Notes under the pieces: model-generated
Seen by the model: the letters and a program-made list of their open reading frames with translations, nothing else
What the model was told of the DNA's origin: nothing
Databases searched by the model: none
Part shown: positions 52,465 to 62,050 of the stretch, one piece after another
Position numbering within the stretch: the stretch's first letter is position 1
How the letters are laid out: each line of letters starts with the position of its first letter
Assembly: GCA_024707305.1 (NCBI GenBank)
Contig: JANPZZ010000004.1
Location: forward strand, 100,823-164,822
From: Chitinophagaceae bacterium
GTDB lineage: Bacteria > Bacteroidota > Bacteroidia > Chitinophagales > Chitinophagaceae
Direction: 5' to 3'
DNA: 64,000 bases
Made by a program: the position numbers and the translations under genes

Positions 52465-53409
52465 TTAATGCTTTCCCAATGGATTTTCCAAGGCCTGTTC
52501 AAATTCCTCCCTCACTTTTTTTACGATGGTTGCGGCGGGTAAAATTTCGTGAAGCAGGCTGCTTACCTGGCCTATTTCCAGTTCCCCTTCCGCCAGGTTG
52601 CCTTCAAACATGCCGAGTTTGGCGCGGCCACGACCCAGCAGCTGTTGTAATTCTTCTTTTGCGGCTCCTCTCTCTTCAGCCTGTTGTACCTGTTCAAAAA
52701 ACTGGTTGCGCAGCATTCGTACCGGAGTCAATTGTTTGAGCGACAATTTCGTATCTCCTTCTTTACTCTGAATTACCTTTTCTTTAAAAGCCAGGTGCGA
52801 GGACGCTTCTTCGCTGGCAACAAATCGGCTGCCCATTTGAACACCTTCCGCGCCCAGTACCATAGCGGCCAGCATCTGGCGGCCGGTGGCGAATCCGCCG
52901 GCAGCAATCACCGGGATTTTTACCGCGGATTTTACGGCAGGAATCAGCACCATGCTGGTCGTTTCTTCACGTCCATTGTGCCCACCGGCTTCAAATCCTT
53001 CCGCAACTACGGCATCACAACCGGCCTGTTCCGCCTTTTGTGCAAAGCGGCTGCTGCTTACTACATGCACAACCGTGATCCCCGCATTCTTTAAAGTGGG
53101 AGCCCAGGTAGTGGGATTGCCCGCAGAAGTAAACACAATTGGCACTTTCTCTTCCAGAATGATCTGTATATGTTTATCAATATCCGGATAGAGCAGGGGA
53201 AGGTTTACTGCAAAAGGTTTGTTGGTGGCAGCTTTGCATTTGCGCAGGTGTTCGTGCAGCACATCGGGATACATGCTGCCGGCGCCAATGGTGCCCAATC
53301 CGCCGTTGTTGCTAACAGCACTGGCCAGTTTCCATCCACTGGCCCATATCATGCCTGCCTGTATCAGCGGAAAATCAATTTTGAAAAGCCGGGTAATTCG
53401 GTTTGTCAT
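52465..53409 (-). CDS. Nitronate monooxygenase-family FMN oxidoreductase
   Basis: A 314-residue TIM-barrel flavoprotein of the nitronate monooxygenase / 2-nitropropane dioxygenase family. The N-terminal PLIQAGMIWASGWKLASAVSNNGGLG, the region EGFEAGGHNGREE (with the likely catalytic His) and the FMN phosphate segment IAAGGFATGRQ...GAEGVQMGSRF are clear. The real substrate is uncertain, since some relatives are enoyl-ACP reductases (FabK). The frame is intact. In the gap to the next gene is an imperfect palindrome GGACGCTGCAGCGCGTCC (about 53444-53461). Confidence 0.88.
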   Translation of the reverse strand: MTNRITRLFKIDFPLIQAGMIWASGWKLASAVSNNGGLGTIGAGSMYPDVLHEHLRKCKAATNKPFAVNLPLLYPDIDKHIQIILEEKVPIVFTSAGNPTTWAPTLKNAGITVVHVVSSSRFAQKAEQAGCDAVVAEGFEAGGHNGREETTSMVLIPAVKSAVKIPVIAAGGFATGRQMLAAMVLGAEGVQMGSRFVASEEASSHLAFKEKVIQSKEGDTKLSLKQLTPVRMLRNQFFEQVQQAEERGAAKEELQQLLGRGRAKLGMFEGNLAEGELEIGQVSSLLHEILPAATIVKKVREEFEQALENPLGKH

Positions 53410-53547
53410 GAAACGAAAATAATGAAAAGGGCAGAGTGTGCACGGACGCTGCAGCGCGTCCTACAACAATGGCGTATTATTTCACGTTTGCCGCATGGCA
53501 ATCCCCCATCTGCCTTTCAATAAAGTTGTATAATATTTTCGGAAAAA

Positions 53548-54540
53548 TTAACCCAGATCGATGCTGGTATTATCACCAATGCTCAATCTCCGGGCTTCAC
53601 CTTTCAGTGCGGTATCACTTCCGATGATGGATGATTCCAAAACGATATCGTAGAGGTTGGAATAAGAGCCGATGATACTATTGCGGACAATTGAAAAGTT
53701 CATCCGGGTATTTTCGCCAATGGTAACATTGGGACCAATGATACTGTTGCGAATATCACAACCTTCACCAATACTTACGGGTGGAATGATAACTGTGTTC
53801 TCAAACTGGTAATCCGACTCGCGGCGTTTCTCAAATTTTTTAAGCAGCGTGGCATTCGACTCCAGCAGGGTTTCTTTGCGACCGCAATCGAACCAGCTAT
53901 CTACCCGGAACGGTTTCATTTTAATGCCCTGCTTGAGCATACAGTCGATGGCGTCAGTTAGACTGTATTCGCCATGGGTACGAAGTCCCTGCAGGTAATT
54001 GCTCTCCAGGCAATCGAATAATTGATTGCTTTCTTTGATTTTATAAATGCCAACCAGTGCGAGGTTGGATTTTGGAATTTGCGGCTTTTCGATTACGTGG
54101 TCGATATACCCTTCGCTATCCAGTTCTGCCACACCAAATTCGCGCGGGTCATCTACTTTACGAACGCCGAGCATCGAGTAGGGACTGTTTACTACTTCCT
54201 GTACATCGTATTCGCAAATGGTATCACCCAATACCACGATTACTTCATCGCCATTAACGGCAGATTTGGCTATTTGGATAGCATGACCCACCCCCTGCCT
54301 GTCAATCTGGTGGACATAGGTAGCGTTCAATTCGGGATAACGTGATTTCACGTAATCGCGGATCTTGTCGCCAAGATATCCTACAATAAATATATAATCC
54401 TGGATGCCCGCTTCGCGCATTTGGTCGATGATAATACTCAGGACCGTTTTTCCCGCCAGGGGGATCAGTGCCTTGGGTTGTGTATAACTATGAGGACGGA
54501 GTTTGGTTCCTGCGCCCGCTACTGGTATAATTGCCTTCAT
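53548..54540 (-). CDS. Sugar-phosphate nucleotidyltransferase with left-handed beta-helix
   Basis: A 330-residue protein starting at the ATG at 54540. The N-terminal nucleotidyltransferase domain has AGAGTKLRPHSYTQPKALIP, the usual nucleotide-binding signature. The central VLGDTI segment may bind metal. The C-terminal part has hexapeptide repeats (SIGEGCDIRNSIIGPNVTIGENTRM) of a left-handed beta-helix. It is related to glucose-1-phosphate thymidylyl- and uridylyltransferases. The sugar used cannot be told from the sequence. A frame extending to 54654 overlaps the glyA promoter side and lacks family similarity. Confidence 0.88.
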   Translation of the reverse strand: MKAIIPVAGAGTKLRPHSYTQPKALIPLAGKTVLSIIIDQMREAGIQDYIFIVGYLGDKIRDYVKSRYPELNATYVHQIDRQGVGHAIQIAKSAVNGDEVIVVLGDTICEYDVQEVVNSPYSMLGVRKVDDPREFGVAELDSEGYIDHVIEKPQIPKSNLALVGIYKIKESNQLFDCLESNYLQGLRTHGEYSLTDAIDCMLKQGIKMKPFRVDSWFDCGRKETLLESNATLLKKFEKRRESDYQFENTVIIPPVSIGEGCDIRNSIIGPNVTIGENTRMNFSIVRNSIIGSYSNLYDIVLESSIIGSDTALKGEARRLSIGDNTSIDLG

Positions 54541-54743
54541 GTAAAACCCGGTCCCTTTCGGGACATTTGCCACCCCTGCGCTGTCGCAGAAGGGCCGATG
54601 AAAAAATGAATTGGAAGCTTGCTCAGGATCCCAACCATTGCTTCGTACGCACAATTTTCATGCACAAAAGCCAACGAAAGTAAGACTTTTTAACATATAC
54701 AAAAAGTTATCCGCATAACGCTGTTTTCATGACAAGCCGATTG

Positions 54744-54751
54744 TAATTTTG
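54744..54751 (+). promoter_or_regulatory. -7 promoter box close to the glyA start
   Basis: TAATTTTG, an exact TAnnTTTG match, ends 5 nt before the glyA ATG. If used, it would give a leaderless or nearly leaderless mRNA. Confidence 0.4.
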
Positions 54752-54755
54752 CGAT

Positions 54756-56037
54756 ATGCATAAAGAAACTCAGATTTTTGACCTCCTCGCCAAAGAGCTT
54801 GACCGTCAGCGCCACGGAATTGAATTAATTGCATCAGAAAACTTTACATCGTACCAGGTCATGCAGGCCATGGGTACTGTAGCTACCAATAAATATGCGG
54901 AAGGCTATCCCGGCAAGCGCTATTATGGTGGTTGTGAAGTGATTGATGAAATTGAAACGATGGCTATCGAGCGGTTGAAAAAAGTTTTCAATGCAACCTG
55001 GGCCAACGTGCAACCCCATAGCGGTGCACAGGCAAATGCAGCTGTTTTTCTCGCCTGTTTAAAACCTGGTGAAAAAGTGCTGGGGCTTGATTTAAGCATG
55101 GGTGGCCACCTTACACATGGCAGCCCTGCCAATTTTAGCGGCAAAAACTTCCAGGCGCTTTTTTATGGTGTAAAAAAAGAAACCGGCCTGGTGGATTATG
55201 ACCAACTGGAAGCGACTGCCCTGAAAGAAAAACCCAAAATGATTATTTGCGGTGCCTCCGCATATAGCCGCGATTGGGATTATGCACGCATTCGCGCGGT
55301 GGCAGACAAAATTGGTGCGGTTGTTTTTGCCGACATTGCACACCCTGCAGGTTTGATTGCGAAAGGATTGTTGAACGATCCATTTGAACATTGTCATATC
55401 GTTACATCCACCACACATAAAACATTACGCGGTCCCCGTGGTGGTATCATCATGCTGCGTCATGATTTTGAAAACCCCTGGGGTGTCAAAGATCCAAAAA
55501 GGGAATACCAGAACGATGAGCCAGTTGCTGGATCTGGCTGTTTTCCCCGGTACACAGGGTGGTCCTTTGGAGCACGTGATTGCTGCGAAAGCAGTAAGCT
55601 TTGGTGAGATTCTTTCGGATGACTTTACCGTTTATGCAAAACAGGTAATTGCCAATGCACAGGCAATGGCGAAAGCGTTGGTAAGCCGCGGATATGATTT
55701 GATCAGCAACGGAACGGATAACCACCTGATGCTGATTGATCTTCGTAATAAAAACCTGACTGGTAAAAAAGCACAGGAAACGCTTGACAAAGCACACATC
55801 ACGCTGAATAAAAATGCCGTGCCTTTTGATGACAAATCTCCGTTTGTAACATCAGGTATCCGCATTGGTGTTCCTGCCATTACCACACGTGGTATGAAGG
55901 AAGCGGATATGGAAACAGTAGTAAGCATGATTGATAAAGTGTTGATGAACGCCGACGATGAGAAGGTAATTGCAGATGTGCGCCAGGATGTGAAAACTTT
56001 TATGCAACAGTTTCCGCTTTATCCTGAATTAGGATAA
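54756..56037 (+). CDS. glyA: Serine hydroxymethyltransferase, frame break
   Basis: PLP enzyme that interconverts serine and glycine and feeds the one-carbon pool. It shows the N-terminal [11 protein letters not shown], the PLP aspartate in FADIAHPAG (Asp193) and the PLP lysine in [14 protein letters not shown] (Lys222). The frame breaks at A5 55496-55500. One A removed joins ...[34 protein letters not shown].... The C-terminal half then continues to the stop at 56037, which gives a normal length of about 427 residues. Likely a sequence error. Confidence 0.96.
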
Positions 56038-56103
56038 CCATCTCAGCGTTATTTATTAAATAAGCGAGGGAATACCTAAATTTATAAAAAGCCCCATCTT
56101 AAT

Positions 56104-56487
56104 ATGATACAACGTCAGCAAAGTTTGTGGTTATTACTGGCCTGTGTGGCGTCGATTTTTACATTCCAGTTTCCTTTTTATACAGGCAACCGAATAGAAG
56201 GAACCATGTCTACTTATTCAGTAGTGGATGCAGGAAGTCATTTCCTGTTATTGATCCTTACGGGGATTAGCGTATTGCTTTCTGGCATCACCATCTTTTT
56301 GTTTAAAGACAGAAAGGCGCAGTTTAAGCTGACGTTAGGGGGTGTAGGTCTTGCTGTAATCTTGCTGGTGATTTATTTTACCCAGGTAAGCAAGTTTGAA
56401 AAAGGCAATTTCGCATTAACAGCAGTGCTTACGTTTGCAATACTTGCTGGCTACATCATGGCCGCCCGCGGCATTTGGAAAAGATGA
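56104..56487 (+). CDS. DUF4293 membrane protein
   Basis: A 127-residue protein with four membrane segments (about 7-23, 42-66, 74-92 and 104-122). The start MIQRQQSLWLLLA and overall size match DUF4293, a Bacteroidota-restricted family of unknown function. It lies 66 nt after glyA. It is the last ordinary chromosomal gene before the RHS island. Confidence 0.85.
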   Translation: MIQRQQSLWLLLACVASIFTFQFPFYTGNRIEGTMSTYSVVDAGSHFLLLILTGISVLLSGITIFLFKDRKAQFKLTLGGVGLAVILLVIYFTQVSKFEKGNFALTAVLTFAILAGYIMAARGIWKR

Positions 56488-56527
56488 AAAGCTGGTGAAG
56501 AGCCTGGATAAACTTCGCTAATATCAG

Positions 56528-56627
56528 CCCCCAAAGCCCCCAAAAGCCCCCCAACCCCCCGAAGGGGGCTCGGACAAAGCCCCCCACCCCCCGAAGCGGG
56601 CTCGATCATCGACCATCTATCATCGAC
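56528..56627. repeat. CCCCCCGAAGGGGGCTCGG repeats plus ATCGACC words
   Basis: Two direct copies of an AGCCCCCC-A-CCCCCCGAAG-GGGCTCG unit, each with a small self-complementary core, then ATCATCGACCATCTATCATCGACC. The tract ends exactly where RHS homology begins, so it marks the left breakpoint of the RHS island. Confidence 0.75.
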
Positions 56628-57120
56628 CAACTTGAAACCGGAAGTACGCTGGATCCCGCCGTACAGAATTTCCTGGACAACCGCAGCTACGATAACGCCA
56701 AACCCAAAGCCTACCTGAACTGGATCTTGTTCGATGAACAGTTTAAATACGTGAGCGCCAGCAGCGGATTTGACCCGGTTGGAGCTGACAACACATTGAC
56801 GACGCATACAAAAACAAATAGAACAGCAAGCAAGAACGGGTATTTGTATATTTACCTGAGCAACGAGACGCCGAACATTGATGTGTTCTTTGACAACCTT
56901 ACGGTAACCCATATCCGCGGCCCAATCCTGGAAGAAACGCATTATTACCCGTTTGGGTTGACGATGAGTGGGATTAGTAGTAAGGCGTTGGAGTTTGGAT
57001 CACCAGACAACAAGTTCAAATACAACGGTAAAGAAGAACAACGGAAAGAGTTTGCAGATGGTAGTGGATTAGAGTGGCTGGATTATGGGGCGAGGATGTA
57101 TGATAACCAGATTGGGAGAT
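56626..57120 (+). repeat. RHS tip direct repeat, copy 1 (partner 60009-60503)
   Basis: About 495 nt nearly identical at its left end and about 85-90% similar at its right end to 60009-60503, at a constant offset of 3383. It starts at shared ACCAACTTGAAACC and ends after the YDNQIGR codons, where the toxin-specific parts begin. The segment encodes the conserved end of the RHS barrel. Confidence 0.9.
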
Positions 57121-57947
57121 TCCATGTTCAAGACCCTTTTGCTGACTTATTAAGGAGATGGAGTCCTTATAGTTATGCTCAAAATAATCCAATAAAATAC
57201 TTTGATTTTAATGGACTGTTTCCTGTAAACCCTAATGCTGACCCTAAATATTACCGCACTCGTGATCAGGCAGCTTTTGCTTGGGCTAAGCTTTACGGGT
57301 CATTGGGGGCGAATGGTAAGAGTGAGGAATATTCTGCTGTTATCTATAAGATAAAGCATAAAGGAGTTGATGTGTTTGGCTTTTCTGACCCGGTTCAATA
57401 CTATGCAAAGGATCAACGATGGGCTAAGTCACCCGGCCCTCGTGACAACGCTCACAAAATACCCAAAGGAGCCACTATTGTAGGTCATATTCATATTCAC
57501 TGGCAAGGAAGCGGAAAAGCAAATGAAACATTTAGTGATAATCAAGGTCGTGGGGATATCAAAATATTCGGTGGTGAAAACATGAATCTGTATTTCTATT
57601 TAGTGAATTCAGTTGGAAAACTGATAGGAAGATTTCCAGAAGAGTTGGAGCCTGATGATCCTGTATACGACCCCACTAATCCTAATGAAAATTCAAGAAC
57701 AGAGGGTACTACTTATGGCTTAGCTGAGGGCTTCTACGGCAAAGAAGGAAAAATAAAAGTGACCAGTTATAAGCTTAGTGATGAAATCAGAAAAGGCTTG
57801 GATAGGCCAGTGAATAATGTAAACACTAGTAACTCCAACTTGAATTCAATGTTGTTCAATGTTTTAATTTCTAACTTTACGAGCAGTTCTCAATCATCAC
57901 AGAGTCCTCCTGAAGACGACAAACGACGTGCTCCTATTTTTTATTAA
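56628..57947 (+). pseudogene. Orphan RHS C-terminal tip A with DUF4329/JAB-like toxin domain
   Basis: The 5'-truncated end of an RHS protein. The conserved segment has [39 protein letters not shown] and the core end [15 protein letters not shown]. After [11 protein letters not shown] comes a variable C-terminal domain of about 240 residues. It resembles DUF4329/JAB-like domains: [23 protein letters not shown] and [12 protein letters not shown], then [14 protein letters not shown]-type fold with an HxH metal pair would suggest a peptidase or deubiquitinase-like toxin (inference). No start codon is credible before 56727, so it looks like a silent cassette awaiting recombination. The domain is AT-richer than the core. 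A lipoprotein immunity candidate follows 19 nt later. Confidence 0.8.
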
Positions 57948-57966
57948 AAAATTCAATTAACTAAAA

Positions 57967-58646
57967 ATGAAAAGAAGATATTCAGCCAAGAAGATACTCC
58001 CTTTCCATTTGGTCATAAGCATAGCATTGTCTTTTTTGAGTTGTAATTCTCAACACAGAGAGGCGGAGAATAGTAGCCTTTTGCAATCTTCCGATTCAAT
58101 AACACGAGATATCCCGAAATTCTTTCAGGGTGAAAAATGGAATAAGTATTTTTTGGACTTGCAATCATCACTGAACCTTCATTCATTACGAAATGGAGTT
58201 AAAGGATGGCAAGTCAGGCTTTGGATTGCACATGGCGTTTATGATTACAAGGACAGTACGCAACTAATCATCCTTAAAAAAGAAGGTGAAATAATAAGGG
58301 GGGTATTATATACATATGTTACTCAAAATGAGCCTCCATCTGACACAAGTTCTATTAAAACTGCGGGAAGATTTACTCCCTTCTTCCCAAATTAGAGTGG
58401 ACTAGTTTTGTTGACAGTTTGGAAAGATTATCTGTTTTTACTTTGCCAGACTACACAAAGATAAAAGGGTATCATTTAGCAACCGATTCGTATGGTGTTA
58501 CAATCGAGGTTGCTAAAGGGAATCCATATAGAATTTATGAATACCCTGATTATGAGCAGCATGTTGATACGCTACCAGAGGCTCAAAAGATTTTGCAGAT
58601 ATTAAAACTGATCGAAAGCGAGTTTAGTATCAAGGTTAGGTATTAG
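57967..58646 (+). CDS. Candidate immunity lipoprotein for RHS tip A, frame break
   Basis: Signal peptide with lipobox FLSC (Cys26), then a small domain (IPKFFQGEKWNKYFLDLQSSLNL...). The first frame stops at 58395. The next frame is open before its first possible start and reads LPKLEWTSFVDSLERLSVFTLPDYTKIKG, then continues to 58646. One added base near 58378-58388 joins them into about 226 residues. I know of no family. The position right after a toxin tip, small size and envelope location fit an immunity protein; this is an inference. AT-rich. Confidence 0.6.
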
Positions 58647-58691
58647 CTCATTGCATATCGTTTGATAGCAGATTTTTTCTAGACTCTTCCA

Positions 58692-58717
58692 GCCACTCAT
58701 TATTGAGTGGCTTTTTT
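58692..58717 (+). terminator. Terminator after immunity candidate A
   Basis: Perfect 8-bp stem GCCACTCA / TGAGTGGC, loop TTAT, then six T. Confidence 0.85.
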
Positions 58718-58737
58718 ATGCCTAAAACTTAAACATT

Positions 58738-59157
58738 ATGGAACTAAACACAACAAACCCGCACTGTTTTACTTACCAAACAGAAGAACTCCTGATAGAA
58801 CTGCTGGGAGGTGTAAGAGTAGAAGGGTTGGACAGGATGAGAGTAACCATGAAAGTAACAGTGGTAAACAGAAAACATGCAGGGTATTTATCCAATCCAG
58901 AACTGGCAGGCTTATCAGTCAGGCATAATCTGGATTTATACAATGACACGCAGGTGGAGAAATTTGTAAGAAGGGTAGCGGAGAAACTGGAAACAGGCAG
59001 CATAGCTGTAACAAAGGCCATTGCAGATATCACCAGCCAGTTAGAACAGTACAGATTGCAGCAACTGGATAAGCAGGAAACGAGAAAAGAGAGAGGCCTT
59101 GAGCAAAGAAGAATGATTATTTCACTCGAACTGACCAGTGATTTCACTGGCAACTGA
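58738..59157 (+). pseudogene. Unknown element-type gene, 3' end cut by an IS21 end
   Basis: A 139-codon frame, of which about the first 125 residues are native (MELNTTNPHCFTYQTEELLIEL..., LSVRHNLDLYNDTQVEKFVRRVAEKLE, ending in Q/K/E-rich helix). The last residues are encoded by the IS21 end that starts near 59114. It vaguely recalls the N-terminal part of large primase-like proteins on Bacteroidota mobile elements, but I cannot confirm this. Probably the remains of a longer gene. Confidence 0.5.
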
Positions 59158-59850
59158 CCACCCTGTGTTTTTGATATATCAAATCTGTTTTTATGAGTGG
59201 TTAAAGTTATTATTTTTTTATTTGCTTTTTTTCTCAAGGACTCCCCCTTTAATTCTATTCTATGTGCACCTGATGTAATCCTGTCCATGATGGCGTCAGC
59301 GAGGGTCGGTTCTCCGATTGCTTCATGCCATTTTGCAATGGGTAGCTGTGAGACAAGCATTGTAGATCTTTCTGCATAACGGTCTTCAAGTATTTGCAAT
59401 AACGCCAGTCTTGTATTCTGATCCAAGGGCTGAAGACCGAAGTCATCCAGGATCAGAAGGGCTACTTTTCCGAACTGGTTCAGGAGTTTTACAAAGCTTC
59501 CATCCATTCTTGCCAGCATGATTTTTTTCGCTCAACCGGTTCATATTGGCATAATACACTTTATGTCCCATCATACAGGCTTGATTTCCCAGTGCACAGG
59601 CCAAAAAGCTTTTTCCCGATCCGGTAGGCCCCGTGATAAGAATGTTCTCTGTACGCTGCAGGAAAGTACAATCTGAGAGGGTTTGTATTTGTTCAGGATA
59701 AAGATTTCTGGAAGTGCTGCACCGGATATCTTCCAGTGTGCTGTTAAAGCGGATCTTACTGAGTTTTAGAAGCATTGTCGTTTTTTGATGACTCTTCAAT
59801 TGAAGTTCTGCCTGCGTGAGCTGTGCAAGCAGCGTGTGGCTGTCTTGAAA
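59114..59850 (-). mobile_element. IS21-family insertion sequence remnant
   Basis: The right-hand IS end begins TGATTATTTCACTCGAACTG and includes the repeated ACTGACCA words typical of IS21 termini (59128-59161). Inside is istB on the minus strand, truncated at its 5' side near 59850, where RHS sequence takes over. istA and the other IS end are missing. The element is therefore dead by itself. Confidence 0.75.
59210..59850 (-). pseudogene. istB: Truncated IS21 helper ATPase
   Basis: AAA+ helper of IS21 transposition. It shows RNLYPEQIQTLSDC, Walker A GPTGSGKS, ALGNQACMMGHKVYYANMNRL, Walker B LLILDDFGLQPLD, SQLPIAKWHEAIGEPTLADAIMDR and the typical end HRIELKGESLRKK. The frame breaks at T7 59522-59528 and again near T7 59226-59232; removing one base each gives the family-like C-terminus with a stop at 59210-59212. 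The N-terminus is lost at the RHS junction, so a real truncation exists besides the homopolymer errors. Confidence 0.85.
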
Positions 59851-61291
59851 GTGATGGCTGGTGACAAGTTCAATCTTTTTGTAAAGAGCTGGTATAAAAA
59901 AGAATGGAGTAACGCCGGGAACTGCGATTAATCTGCTCCAAAGCATATTAAATGTATTAGAGCCATCTGTTGCAGGCATTTCAACTGCGCATGGAGGAGC
60001 CACATTGAACCAACTTGAAACCGGAAGTACGCTGGATCCCGCCGTACAGAATTTCCTGGACAACCGCAGCTACGATAATGCCAAACCCAAAGCCTACCTG
60101 AACTGGATCTTGTTCGACGAGCAGTTCAAGTACGTGAGCGCCAGCAGCGGATTTGACCCGGTTGGAGCTGACAATACATTAACGACGCATACAAAAACAA
60201 ATTTAACAGTAAGCAAGAATGGGTATTTGTATATTTACCTGAGCAACGAAACGCCAAACATTGATGTGTTCTTTGACAACCTTACCGTGACCCATATCCG
60301 CGGGCCAATCCTGGAAGAAACGCACTATTATCCGTTTGGCTTGACAATGGCGGGGATAAGTAGTAAGGCGTTGGCGTTTGGAGAACCAGATAGTAAGTAT
60401 AAGTACAATGGAAAGGAAGAACAGCGGGAGGAGTTTGCCGATGGAAGTGGATTGGATTGGTTGGATTATGGAGCGCGGATGTATGATAACCAAATTGGCA
60501 GGTGGCATGTGATTGACCCGCTTGCCGATCAAATGCGAAGATTTTCTCCGTATAATTATTGCTTTGACAATCCGATTAGGTTTATTGATCCGGATGGGAT
60601 GAGGCCATACGGAGATTTTTATAACCAGAAGGGACAGAAAATCGGAACAGATGGAATTGACGACGGCAAAGTATATGTTGTAACTGATAAGAAAGAGGTT
60701 GCAGCAGTTAAAGCAACTGATAAAGCTGGGGGCACAACTGATGTTAGCACCGTCAAATCAGCGGTGAAATTGCCAAGTGCCTTTGTAAGGGGTGAGATGG
60801 GTAAGGCTGTTGACCGTATGGAGAAGGCAAATGATAGACGTACAGATGAATTTAAAGGAAATGATGATGAAGGCGGATTTCACGAGGAAGGCGGGGTATA
60901 TGGGCCGACTAAAGATGGCACTGAGGCTGTTGTTCATGCCAAGCCTGGAGCCAAAGCAGACCCATTAGAAGATGCTCAAGCTACAGTCGTTCCAAGCGAA
61001 GCGGCAGACCCTGCTCAAGCAAATTTATTACCACGGCCAGAAGGTTCATTTCATGTTCACCCTTCAGGAACAAGGTCACCGGGCTCTAATACCATTGGTG
61101 GAAAGTCTGGCAGCTTTGTAGCTACGCCTACACCAGGAGTTGATTATAATGAAGCAAGCGGTTATAGAGGAAACTCTTATGTTCTAAGCCCAAGTAGTGG
61201 CACTGTATATGTCTTAAACAAGAGTAACTCTACAGCACCAATAGCAACGTTTCCTTTAAAACAATTTTTATCAATCGGAATTAAGAAATGA
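59851..61291 (+). pseudogene. Orphan RHS C-terminal tip B with JAB-like toxin domain
   Basis: RHS homology starts at about 59851 ([29 protein letters not shown]), with one extra A in the run 59896-59901. It continues through the conserved segment shared with tip A ([11 protein letters not shown]..., YDNQIGRW) and ends the core with [13 protein letters not shown]. The variable domain (about 220 residues) differs from tip [22 protein letters not shown], then [17 protein letters not shown] and [14 protein letters not shown]. This reads like a JAB metalloprotease motif (upstream Glu, HxHPSG, later Asp). Its 5' end joins an IS21 remnant, so it has no promoter or start of its own. The stop overlaps the next gene by 4 nt. 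Confidence 0.8.
60009..60503 (+). repeat. RHS tip direct repeat, copy 2 (partner 56626-57120)
   Basis: Second copy of the conserved RHS tip segment. Differences from copy 1 are few in the first 330 nt and increase towards the variable domain. It is long enough to support homologous recombination between tips. Confidence 0.9.
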
Positions 61292-61742
61292 GAACGATAA
61301 TAATCTTTATATGCTTTATGCAATTGGTCAATTATTCTATTGCCCAAACCAATAATACCGTTAGTGTAGATTTTGAAATTGACGGTAAGCCGTCAGAATA
61401 TAAGGTAGGAATTGTAAAGTTTATTTATAAATGTGATACAACTGTTGTCAATATTGATAAAAGGCAAGCTAACTATACCATTATTGGCTTTTAGAAAAAA
61501 AATGCTACTATTATTTTTTATATTGACCATTATGTTTTGCAGTTTGATTCTATACCTCTTTCTGTAAATGATTTATACCCCAAGTGGGCTGTAGGTATAG
61601 ATGAAAAGCCTTTTGATAAGAAGAAATTTTTACGACAGTTAAACGGTGGAATAAAGTCCAGATAGTGTATTATCTTCAAAATAACTATGGCAGGATGTAT
61701 ACTGTTTGGCGGTATAAAAAATCGTCAGTCATTATGAAATAA
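61288..61742 (+). CDS. Candidate immunity protein for RHS tip B, broken frame
   Basis: Signal peptide [20 protein letters not shown], then a small domain. The first frame stops with TAG at 61492-61494 between a T4 and an A8 run. The same frame then continues sensibly ([42 protein letters not shown]). After one more break near 61640 (A3, one A missing) it reads [31 protein letters not shown], ending at 61742. The TAG could be a true nonsense mutation or two compensating errors. The 4-nt overlap with tip B supports a toxin-immunity pair. No family recognised; AT-rich. Confidence 0.55.
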
Positions 61743-61752
61743 TAAATAAGCT

Positions 61753-61780
61753 ACAAAGTCCGGCGATCGCCGGACTTTGT
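61753..61780. terminator. Perfect 28-nt palindrome, terminator
   Basis: ACAAAGTCCGGCGA followed by its exact reverse complement. With its A-rich left and T-rich right ends it can terminate transcription from the immunity gene (+) and from the XRE remnant (-). Confidence 0.8.
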
Positions 61781-62050
61781 TTATGATGCATAAGCCTGTT
61801 TAGCTTTAAAGTCTCTGACATAAGCGGAAATTATTTTTATCAATACTCCCTGTTCTTCTTCGGGCAGTGCATCCACTTCTTTAAAGCGTTGTATGAGTTC
61901 AGAGTTTTTTAATGAAGCTTTTAGCCTTCTCACTTTTATCACCGCTGATTAAATAATCAACAGAAGTTCCCAGGGCATCAGCCAGCTTGTTCATGATGTT
62001 GGCCCAACCACGCGGTGTTGAATTGCTTATTGCGAATAGCTGGAACATGA
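61781..62050 (-). pseudogene. XRE-family HTH regulator remnant
   Basis: On the minus strand, from about 62035 to the stop at 61781-61783, one reads TPRGWANIMNKLADALGTSVDYLISGDKSEKA. After one frame shift near A4 (about 61919-61922) it continues as SLKNSELIQRFKEVDALPEEEQGVLIKIISAYVRDFKAKQAYAS. This is the C-terminal half of a small Cro/C1-type regulator; the DNA-binding helices are missing. The gene is cut at about 62045-62050, where RHS core homology begins on the + strand. Confidence 0.7.
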
